A stretch of 64,000 nucleotides of DNA, taken from positions 3,531,001 to 3,595,000 of the forward strand of contig JANJXV010000043.1 of assembly GCA_024803745.1 (NCBI GenBank). Direction: 5' to 3'. The stretch's first letter is position 1. Every line of letters starts with the position of its first letter. Made by a program: the position numbers and the translations under genes. Below are positions 55,071 to 64,000 of the stretch, in pieces. Under the pieces are notes generated by a model. The model saw only the letters and a list, made by a program, of their open reading frames with translations. It was not told where the DNA came from and ran no database searches. Source of the stretch: Megascapheus bottae. Taxonomy: Eukaryota; Chordata; Mammalia; Rodentia; Geomyidae.

Positions 55071-55104
55071 TATCTTCTTTTTTTTTCTTTTTTTCTTTCT
55101 TTTT

Positions 55105-55292
55105 TTTTGCCAGTCCTGGGCTTGAGCTCAGGGTCTGAGCACTGTCCTTGGACTTTCTCAAGTCTAGAGCTCTACCACTTGAGCCTCAGCACCACTTCCG
55201 GTTTTTATCTATGTATGTGGTACCGAGGAATCTAACCCGGGTCTTCATGCACGCTAAGCAAGCACTTTAACCACTAGGCCAAACTCCCCTCC
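55105..55292 (-). repeat. ID-like SINE dimer (minus), right arm only
   Basis: 'ccagtcctgggcttgagctc' to 'ccgaggaatctaacccgggt' and 'accactaggccaaactccc', with a T-rich (A tail) start. I find no mirror copy in the left arm, so it inserted after the inverted duplication. Confidence 0.75.
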
Positions 55293-55786
55293 ATACCATA
55301 TTTTCTTGACCCATTCTTCTACTGAGGGGCATCTGGGTTGGCTCCACATATTAGCTATGGCAAGAAATGCTGCAATGAATATGGTGTTGCTGGATGATTT
55401 CTTATGTTTTGGCTTTTAGTAATTTGGGTAAATGCCCAGTATTGAGATTGCTAGACTGTATGGGAGCTTCGACTGTATGGGAGCCTCTTAATTAGTCTTT
55501 GAGGAACCTCCATATTGCTTCTAATATTGTTTGAAACATACTGACATATTTGTGGCTTCTCATTTTTCCCACACAGCGGCCCCAATAGTGAGTCATTGCT
55601 GTTGTACGGTTTGGATCTTATATAGTCTTATTGAGGCTACTAAGCATCGCTTGTTCCTTTGGTCTTGAATTATCTCACTCAACCAGATTCCCTCTAATTT
55701 ATCCACTACCCAGTGAATGCCACTTTTTATCTTGTCTGTGGCTGTGTAGAACTCCTTCGTGTGTGTATAGACGTGGATATAGATAG

Positions 55787-55787
55787 G

Positions 55788-55837
<50 letters not shown>

Positions 55838-55838
55838 T
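55787..55838. repeat. (ATAG)n microsatellite, right arm
   Basis: Mirror of (TCTA)n at 46,274. Confidence 0.95.
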
Positions 55839-56274
55839 AATCACATACACACATTCATACACACAGAATGTTTTTTTCTCTTTCTATCTTCGACTATGTG
55901 TGTAACTGTCGCAGACTCAATGAACTACTGACTAATCTGTGGGGCTATGGGAAGGGTCAAGAAATCAAATGGGTTTCAAACATTGGGAAAGGCAGCAGAC
56001 TTTTGGCTCTAGTTTGCAATCCTACTCAGGAAATTTTGATTTGAAATCCATGATTCCCCAAGGTAGGATAAAAGTTACAGGGCCTGTTATCTCTACAGAA
56101 CTAAGCTCCTGTCAAGTAATCTACTAGTAGGTAGATTGCCTAGGATGCAGAAACACTTGAATTCCATTCCTTGCAACCACATACTTAGAAAAGCTGAAAT
56201 TGGCACCTAAACAGCATACCATCTAAGGACAACAAGAACTGTCAAGACACAGGCCCTAATAAAAACTTTTAAAA

Positions 56275-59200
56275 ATGGTAGGAACCAATAAATATCTCTC
56301 AATCCTAACTCTCAATATCAATGGACTTAACTCTCCAATTAAACGGTATAGACTGTCTAGTTGGATCAAAAAGCAAGAGCCATCGTTCTGCTGTCTTCAA
56401 GAGACACATCTTACCCAACAAAACAATCATCTTTTGAAAGTGAGAGGCTGGATTAAACTCTATCAAGCTAACGGGCCCCATAAACAGGCTGGAGTTGCCA
56501 TCCTCATATCAGACAAAATAGAATTCAAACTAAAATTAGTAAGAAAAGACAAAGAAGGTTACTTCCTCCAGGATCTTTCCTCCAGGAAGACATAACGATC
56601 CTAAATATTTACACACCCAATCCCAGAGCTACGAACTTCATCAAGCAAACTTTACTTACACTGAAACCATACATAGATCGAAATACAGTGATTGTCGGTG
56701 ACTTTAACACACCACTCTCACCTATGGACAGATCAACAAGGCAAAAACTCAACAGAGAAACCATACAACTGAACAACTATATAGACCAACTAGATCTAAC
56801 AGACATCTGCAGAATATTCTACCCAGCAACAACACAATATAGGTTTTTCTCAGCAGCACATGGAATATTTTCCAAAATAGACCATGTCTTAGGCCATAAA
56901 ACAAACCTGGACAGATTCAGAAACACTGAGATTATTCCATGCACACTCTCAGACCACAAAGGCATCAAATTGGAACTGAACACACATCACCACCAACGAA
57001 AACCCTGTAACTCATGGAGACTGAACAACATATTGTTGAATCACCAATGGGTCATAGAAGAGATCAGAACAGAAATCCAACAGTTTATGAAATTTAACAA
57101 TAAGGAGAACACAAAATACCAACTCCTTTGGGACACAGTAAAGGCAGTACTCAGGAAAATTTATAGCGCTGAGTGCCTACGACAACAAGTTGGAAAATTC
57201 ACAAACCAACAAGTTAATGTCTAACGTTAAGCTCCTGGAAAAAGAGCAACAAACCCACCCTAATCCCAGTAGAAGAAAGCAAATTATTAAAATCAAAGCA
57301 GAATAACATGATTTGGAATCCAAAAAAACTATAGAAAGAATCAAGAAAACAAGCAGTTGGTTCTTTGAAAGAATTAACAAAATTGACAAACCCTTACCAA
57401 ATCTTACCAAAAAAACAAGAGAGCATATCGAAATTAACAAAATTGCAGACGAAAATGGTAATATCATGACAGAAATTACAAGATCCAGAATATCATGAGG
57501 GAATACTTCTCAAACCTTTATGCCAACAAATTTGAGAATCTAGATGAAATGGATGAATTCCTAGCCCATATTAACATACCCACCCTGAACCAAGAAGAAT
57601 TAACCCAACTCAACAGGCCTATTTCAAGCTCTGAAACAGAAATGGCAATTTGAGAACTTCCACCTAAGAAAAGCCCAGGGCCAGATGGATTCACAGCTGA
57701 ATTCTATAAGGTCTTCAAAGCAAAGCTCACACCAATACTCCTCAAGCTCTTCAACAAGATTGAAAATGAGGTCATTATCAATCTTATTCTATGAAGCCAG
57801 TATAACCCTCATTCTCAAACCAGACAGAGATTCATCAAAGAAAGAGAACTATAGACCTATTTCTTTGATGAACATCGATGCAAAACTTCTCAACAAAATA
57901 CTGGCCAACCGTTTACAACAACTCATCAAAAAAATTATACACTATGATCAAGTTAGATTCATCACAGGGAGGCAAAGCTGGTTCAACATAAGCAAATCAA
58001 TTAATATAATTCAGCATATCAACAGGAACAAGGACAAAAATCACATGATTGTCTCAATATATGCGGAAAAGGCATTTGATAAGATCTAACACTCATTCAT
58101 GTTAAAAGCTCTGGAGAAACTAGGAATCCATGGAACATTCCTCAATATAATAAAGGCTGTATATGAGAGACCCATTGCTAATATTAAACGTAATGGTGAA
58201 AATCTAAAACCATTCCCTCTAAAATCAGGAACGAGACAAGGACACCCACTCTCTCCACTCCTCTTTAACATAGTATTAGAATTCCTAGCCAGTTCAATAG
58301 GCAAGAAGCAAGCATAAAGGGGATCCAAGTAGGGAAAGAGGAAATAAAACTATCCCTCTTTGCATATGACATGATTCTTTATTTAAAGAATCCTATAGGG
58401 GCCGGGAGTTTGGCTTAGTTGTTAAAGTGCTTGCCTAGCATGCATGAAGACCCGGGTTCGATTCCTCGGTACCACATACATAGAAAAAAGCCAGAAGTGG
58501 TGCTGAGGCTCAAGTGGTAGAGCTCTAGCCTTGAGAAAGTCCAAGGACAGTGCTCAGGCCCTGAGCTCAAGCCCAGGACTGGCAAAAACAATAAAGAATC
58601 CTATAGACTCTACTCCCAACCTCCTTGAGCTGATAAAAACTTTAAAAGGGTGGCAGGCTATAAAATTAACCCTCAAAAATCAACTGCCTTCCTTTAGACC
58701 AACAGTGAGGGAACGAGGCAATAATCAGGAAAGAAACTCCTTTCACAATAGCATCAAAGAAAATGAAGTACCTTGGAATTAGCTTAACTAAGAATGTAAA
58801 GGACCTTTTTGATAAAACTTTAAAACCTTGAAAAAGGAAATTAAAGCAGAACTAAGGAAATGGAAAAACCTCCCATGCTCCTGGATTGGAAGAATCAACA
58901 TTGTGAAATGACAATCTTGCCAAGGGCTATCTACAAATTGAACGCAATACCCATCAAAATCCCAATGGCATTCTTTAAAGAAATAGAAGAGGCAATTCAA
59001 AATTTCATATGGAATAATAAAAGACCCCGTATAGCAAGAACACTTCTTAGCAGAAACAACTGCACTGGAGGAATTTCAATTCCAAACTTTAGACTGTATT
59101 ACAGGGCTATAATTCTCAAAACAGCTTGGTACTGGCACAAGAACAGACCTGAAGACCAAATGGAATAGAACTGAGGACCCAGATATTAAACCACAGACCT

Positions 59201-60310
59201 ATGGCCACCTAATCTTTGACAAGGGAACCAAAAAATAGAATGGAAGAAAGACATCCTCTTCAACAAGTTGTGCTGGCAGAACTGGTTAAGCACCTGCAGA
59301 AAACTAAAGTTGGATCCTTCTTCGTCACCCTGCAGTAGACTTAACTCCAAATGGATCAAAGACTTGAAGGGAAATTCTGACACACTGAAAACTTTACAAG
59401 AAGGAATAGGAGATACACTAGGCATCTTGGCACAGGTCGAAACTTTCTTAACAAAGACCAAGAATCACAACAAATCAGACAAAGGATGGATAAGTGGGGC
59501 TGAATTAAACTGCAGAGCTTTTGTATGGCAAAGGACATAGCTAGTAAACTAGTTAGGAGGCCTACAGAGTGGGAGAAGATCTTCACCAACCAAACAATGG
59601 ACAAAGGCCTCATATCTAAAATTTATCAACAACTCAGAAAATTGAATCACCCCAAAACTAATCTCCAAAGTAACAACCATCCCATTAAAAAATGGGCCAA
59701 AGACTTAAAGAGAGTTTTCAGTGAAGAAGAAACAAAAATGGCCTATAGACACATGAAGAAATGCTCAACATCTCTGGTCATAAAAGAAATGCAAATCAAA
59801 ACAACTCTAAGATTCCACCTCACTCCAGTTAGAATGGCCAGGATCAGGACAACGAATAGTAACAGATGCTGGAGGGGATGTGGTCAGGAGGGATCACTAC
59901 TACACTGTTGGTGGGAGTACAAACTCGTTCAATCACTATGGAAAGCAGTGTGGCAGTGCCTCAAAAGGCTAAACATAGAACTCCCCTATGACCCAGCAAT
60001 TCCACTACTTGGCATTTACCCAACCATCCAGAATCTAGGGCATACTAAATCCACTAGCACAACAATGTTCATTGCAGCATTATTCGCCATAGCAAAGATA
60101 GGGAACCAACCTAGATGTCCCTCAGTTGATGAGAGGATCAACAAGTTGTGCTATTTGTACACAATGGAATTCTATGCTGCTGTCAGAAAAAATGACATCG
60201 ACCCATTTGTTAGGAAATGGAAAGACTTAGAAAAGATCATATTAAGTGAAGTAAGCCAGACTCAAAGGAACTTAGGCTCAATGGTTTTCCTCATTTGTCA
60301 TAATCAGTAG
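56275..60310 (+). pseudogene. L1 ORF2 (endonuclease, reverse transcriptase, C-terminal Cys region), broken
   Basis: The endonuclease begins MVGTNKYLSILTLNINGLN and shows CLQETHL, GVAILISDK, VGDFN and TLSDHKGI. The reverse transcriptase shows [16 protein letters not shown] and [15 protein letters not shown], but its active site reads FAYDM, with tyrosine for the first of two aspartates (58,359-58,370). The C-terminal region has [18 protein letters not shown], the conserved Cys/His motif, and PLLGIYP. At least five frameshifts or stops (near 56,580, 57,224, 57,498, 58,089 and 59,168), plus the nested SINE. Without the SINE the length is about 3.84 kb, normal for ORF2. Confidence 0.9.
58399..58592 (+). 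mobile_element. ID-like SINE dimer inserted in L1, with target duplication
   Basis: 'ggggccgggagtttggctta' to 'caggactggcaaaaacaat'. It is flanked by aaagaatcctata(g) at 58,385-58,398 and again from 58,593. The first unit has tRNA-like boxes ('ggcttagttgttaaagtgc', 'gggttcgattcc') and the second has 'aagtggtagagctctag'. The clean duplication and low divergence make this the reference copy for the dimer family. Confidence 0.88.
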
Positions 60311-60716
60311 AAACCTTGGGCTCTACTAGCAGAGATCTGCAATAGAGGAAAACCTTGATACATAATGCCATATAGTATGAAGCTAATTGTTATTGAAACA
60401 AAAGCCATATAACGAATGATTGTTGTCCTTAATGTAGTACGTTATCCCTCATCTCCTTTGCTGTCCCTTCTGTATCTCATATTGTTACAGTATCTCACTT
60501 TGGTATCTGATATATTGAATTTATTTGTAATTGGTTATTTGAAATTGGATAGGGAAGGGAGGAAAACCAAGACGGGTGGTGGGTGGTGGGTGGAGGGGAG
60601 GGTAATGGGTACCAATACATGTGAAAGGGTATCAATGTATGTGAATTAATGCACCTTCTATCTGGCAAATATCATGTAACCCTTTTATTAATTATAATAA
60701 AAAATGTATAAAAAAA

Positions 60717-61480
60717 AGAAAAGCTAAAATTGTTCCTGTGCCTCAATGGTATAGCAATAGCTTCTTAAAAACAACACAAGGGGAGTTCTCAGGCACTGCA
60801 TTAAGATCATAGAACTGCCAAAAATAACAGAAAAAAGAACTAACCATCCTTAAATGCATTCCTAGTTTCACTTGCTGTAGGCTGGCCCCACAGGTGTGGC
60901 CAACAAACACCTACCTCCTAGCCCTCCCTCCTCTCCCCAGGGGGTATGGCTGTGTTTTCTCTGGGTTTTGTACCTTCTCTTAGGTCGAAAGGAGCATTAT
61001 CCTTCACTCTCCTTCATCACCTGATTTGTGGTGGCACTTTATGATTTGGTAATTGTTTAGGTAATCTCTGATACATCATGTCTTCCCAAAGTTTAGGTTG
61101 GTCTGTGGTATTTTTTTTGGTTGTTGTTTTTTGGTTTTTGTGGGGTTTTTTTCACCACACTGGAAGCTGAAACTCAGCACCTACCACTTTCCTTGAGCTT
61201 CTTCTCCAGGCTAGCACTATCACTTGAGTCCATGCCACACTTCCTGCTTTTTCTTCGTCTGTGAAACCAAAGAATATACCTGTGTCTTCATGTATGCTAG
61301 TCAAGCACACTTCCACCCTGCCAAACCCTCATGACTAGCCTGTGCTTTTTAAAGAGTCACTCTCTGAGAGAAACAATGGGTGTGGAAGGAGGAAGACAAA
61401 ATTGCTCTGCTAGTTTGTTAATGCATAATATTCTAATGATTATTTCACCTTCTTCCATCACACTGCAATAGAACGGGAAA
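60717..61480. repeat. Right arm continuation and direct copy of 53,600-54,450
   Basis: Resumes the arm after the L1. It also matches 53,600-54,450 in the same orientation ('gtaggctggccccacaggtg', 'tatgctagtcaagcacacttccacc'). The arms are thus themselves built of tandem copies, and the same holds on the left (45,660-46,230 and 48,000-48,600). Confidence 0.8.
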
Positions 61481-61489
61481 GAAGCATGA

Positions 61490-63090
61490 CCCAATTTCTA
61501 TCTTTTTGTACTTAATTTAAGTTTTCATTAACATTGATTTTTACATCATATTTCATATGTCATTTTTAATGAACAAACATTCCAAAAGGAATTCTCTATG
61601 TACAAACACTCGCACATAGATTTTGAGACCATAATTTAAATTAAGCTGAGGGTTTATATGTCATAGATATATATCAATCTAGCTAATACAACATTATTTC
61701 TAAAGTATCTATCCCATCATGTATTTTACATCTATGTAGTTATGTTTATATCATGTATACCATGTCCAAAATATTCAGTACCCAAATATTGAGTTATCCC
61801 TCCTGTACTGCATGGATTTAAAATCCATTTATTAAGGATACCATGAGCCTTTTGTTCCTTTGGTCTTCACTTATCTTGTTGAACCTGATTAGCTATAATT
61901 TCATCCACTACCCAGTGAAAATAATTGATTTATCTTATCTATTGGCTATGTAGAATTAAATTGAATGTATCTACCACATTTTGGTATCCATTCATCTGGG
62001 TTGTTTCCATCACTTGGCTATTGTGAACAGTGCAGAGATGAACATGGCTGAGCAGGTGTCCTTATCATATCCTGGGATATTCAACTGTGAGTCCATCTGG
62101 CCCTATAATTTTCGCTTATGGGAGGTCTCTTATCACCATTTCTATGGCAGGAGTTGAAATAGGTTTGTTTAGCTGGATTAGGTCTTCTTGGTTCAGTGTG
62201 GGTATGTTAATACTGGCTAGAAATTCATCCATCTCTTCTAGATTCTCAAATTTCTGGCAGAAAGGTTTAAATGTATTCCCATAGGATGCTCTGGATACTG
62301 GTAATTTGTGTTTTATTTCCATTCTCATCTGTGATTTTGTTCATTTGCCTGTGTTCCCTCATTGTTTTGGTAGATTTGCTAAGGGTCTGTCAATTTTGTT
62401 AATATTTTCTAAGAACCAATTCCTTGTTTTGTTGATATTTTCTATAGTGTGTCTGGACTCCAATTTATTTAATTCTGCTTTGATTTTAATAATTTGCTTC
62501 CTTCTACTGGGATTGGAGTTAGTTTGTGGCTCTTTTTCCAAGAGTTTAAGGTGGGCCCTTAGATGGTTGGTTTGTGATTTTTCCAGTTTGTTAACGTAAG
62601 TACTCAGAGCTATACATTTTCCTCTGAGAACAGCCTTTGCTGTGGCCAAAAGTAGCTGGTATTTTGTGTGCTTTTTTGTTAAATTTCATAAACTGTTGAA
62701 TTTCTGTTCTGATCTCCTCAAGGACCCAATGGTGATTCAACACTGTGTTGTTCAATCTCCATCTTTTTCAGGGTTTTCATTGGTGGAGATTGCTGTTCAT
62801 TTCCAATTTGTGGTCTGAGAGGATGCAGGGAATAATGTCAGTGTGTCTGAATCTACAGAGGTTTGTTTTATTCCCCAAAATGTGGTCTATTTTGGATAAA
62901 ATTCCACGTGCTGCTGAAAACAATGTATATTCTGATGTTGTGGTGTGGAATAATCTGCAGATGTGAGTTAGATCTACATGGTCTATATAATTGTTCAATT
63001 CTCAGGATTCTCTGTTGAGTTTTTACCTGGTTTATCTATCCGTAGGTGAGAGTGGTATGTTCAAGTCACCAACAATCACTGTATTAGTAT
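61490..63090 (-). mobile_element. LINE-1 fragment with internal deletion (minus)
   Basis: Minus strand order: 63,090-62,780 late endonuclease (FSAARGILSKIDHILG, CILSDHK); 62,650-62,360 linker; 62,330-62,080 start of the reverse transcriptase region; then at about 62,080 an abrupt passage into ORF2 C-terminal and 3' UTR sequence (62,080-61,490). Most of the reverse transcriptase is missing. Frames are broken. (CA)n at 63,105-63,136 adjoins its 5' end. Confidence 0.8.
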
Positions 63091-63101
63091 ATATGTGTGG
63101 T

Positions 63102-63104
<3 letters not shown>

Positions 63105-63136
<32 letters not shown>
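63105..63136. repeat. (CA)n microsatellite
   Basis: Simple ca repeat between the L1 fragment and the Elongin A-like flank. Confidence 0.95.
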
Positions 63137-63140
<4 letters not shown>

Positions 63141-63174
63141 TACACATTTGCACACACATATATGGTAGATGTTG

Positions 63175-64000
63175 GGCTTAAGGGATGGAAGAATTAGAGC
63201 AGGGATGGGTGGGCAAATGCAGTCCTGATCCTCCAGGTGCCGGGTTCCAGAATGAGCCAGCTGTCCAGTTCCCCTCCTTATATCGTACTCTGGCTGCCCT
63301 GCCCTTTCAGACAGCTCCACCTGAAGGCTCTTTCCTGGCTCACAGGGAGGAGTTGGGGAGGAGACAGGCCCAGACTTAAAGATGCAGAGGAAACAGTTCT
63401 CAAGACCATGGCGAATGCACACTTTTTGGAAGATTCTTAATTCTAACATGGTAATAAACATACACATACAGTTCTTCTAACTTGCTTTGTTTGGTTTCTC
63501 TCAGTAATTGAGTGTGCTATAGCACTGATATTTTCGCACCGAACAGATAATTCTGGTTTTCTTATCATTACCAAATGTTCTTATCAAGCTTCAAGATTGT
63601 TGAGTGAACTTGCAATCCAATCAGGAGACTGAGGTAGGGAGACCATACTTACTTAAACCAGTCCATTATATGTTAGGTGTTGAGCTTAAGAAAAGGAAGA
63701 ATTAGAGCAGGGATAGTCGTCCATAATGAGCCATCTGGCTAGTTTCTCTTCTTATATTTTGCTGTGGCTGCCCTGCCGCCCTCTGACATCTTCCCCTATA
63801 AGCTCCTCCCTTGCCTGGCCTTCCAGCTACACCCTCCTGACAACTCCCCAGGCACCACTTGCTAGTCCTCTTGTGGCCCCTTGCTCAAGGCCATCCTCCC
63901 AGATTCTGTTGACAAGGGGCCTTGGCCTTGGGCAACACAGGTGTGTGGACTCTTGTCTTCTCCACAAACACTGCTTGGTAACCAATCTTGATGACCAACA
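63175..64000. repeat. Further copies of the Elongin A-like upstream flank
   Basis: 63,220-63,350 matches 51,180-51,300 ('ctgatcctccaggtgccg', 'agccagctg.ccagtt', 'tccttatat'). 63,540-63,620 matches 51,815-51,900 in reverse. 63,660-64,000 matches 51,200-51,550 again ('ggcaccacttgctagtcctc', 'ctgcttggtaaccaatc'). The sequence runs off the window, so another Elongin A-like unit may follow. Confidence 0.7.

Larger units (their letters stand above)
56203..60716 (+). mobile_element. LINE-1 with ORF2, 3' UTR and poly(A), 5'-truncated, with target duplication
   Basis: A 4.5 kb element. The target duplications are agaaaagctgaaattg (56,187-56,202) and agaaaagctaaaattg (60,717-60,732), differing at one base. 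The element starts just upstream of ORF2, so ORF1 and the 5' UTR are absent. ORF2 runs from ATG 56,275 to about 60,310, then a 3' UTR with a G-rich tract (60,575-60,600, gggtggtgggtgg) and an A-rich end. An ID SINE is nested at 58,399-58,592. It splits the right arm of the inverted duplication, whose sequence continues after it. Confidence 0.93.
45660..60990. repeat. Large inverted duplication (palindrome) around Elongin A-like sequences
   Basis: The left arm, 45,660-50,060, is repeated in reverse at 51,905-56,202 plus 60,717-60,990. Matching landmarks pair outward: 49,920-50,050 with 51,910-52,030; 49,150-49,260 with 52,660-52,770; (GT)n 48,631 with (CA)n 53,259; 48,100-48,180 with 53,760-53,860; 47,540-47,700 with 54,240-54,370; (TCTA)n 46,274 with (TAGA)n 55,787; 46,050-46,220 with 55,880-56,080; 45,664-45,770 with 60,870-60,985. 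The central spacer is about 1.85 kb. The arms have diverged by many substitutions and small indels, so the event is not recent. Confidence 0.88.

Noticed and set aside
58399..58592. tRNA gene, from the box A/B-like sequence
   Set aside because: The sequence is the tRNA-derived head of a SINE, with a target duplication and a second unit, and does not fold as a complete tRNA by eye.

Overview
The window is mammalian nuclear DNA. It has no bacterial-style gene organisation; it is built from a mitochondrial insertion, class II olfactory receptor (OR) sequences, LINE-1 elements, class II endogenous retrovirus remnants, long microsatellites and many short SINEs. The SINEs are of two kinds: dimers of an ID-like tRNA-derived unit, and composites of a 7SL-like head (of the 'gctactcaggaggctgagatc' type) with an ID-like tail. 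This points to a rodent outside the mouse/rat group. My best guess is a castorimorph/geomyoid lineage such as kangaroo rat or pocket mouse, from SINE structure alone, so tentative.

Layout. 1-4.7 kb: a numt running from the end of COX1 through ND4 in mitochondrial order, a 100-N assembly gap, then the end of CYTB, tRNA-Thr and part of tRNA-Pro; reading frames are largely preserved but carry stops and frameshifts. 5.4-33.5 kb: four OR family 7-like sequences (one plus strand, three minus) embedded in repeatedly duplicated flanks. Three are clear pseudogenes; the one at 10.27-11.24 kb is open throughout but lacks an in-frame ATG. 15.7-21.1 kb: a plus-strand L1 5' part joined to a minus-strand L1 that has a GC-rich, partly tandem 5' UTR. 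34.6-42.6 kb: two further copies of the OR upstream unit, the second split by a 3.1 kb class II ERV with two LTRs and a 6-bp target duplication. 43.9-45.7 kb: a second, 5'-truncated ERV. 45.7-61 kb: a large inverted duplication whose GC-rich centre (49-52.8 kb) holds decayed Elongin A-like (ELOA family) sequences; its right arm is interrupted by a 4.5 kb L1. 61.5-63.1 kb: a minus-strand L1 with an internal deletion. 63.2-64 kb: further copies of the DNA flanking the Elongin A-like sequences, so the array probably continues to the right.

No gene here can be called functional with confidence. The most interesting structure is the palindromic Elongin A-like array. Other notable items are a shared start-codon displacement in two duplicated ORs, a probable mRNA retrocopy fragment near 9.5-10 kb present in one duplicate only, a CRE-like minisatellite near 8 kb, and an unclassified repeat present at least seven times. 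All comparisons were made by eye within this window, so boundaries are usually good to tens of bases, except at target-site duplications, where exact coordinates were counted.
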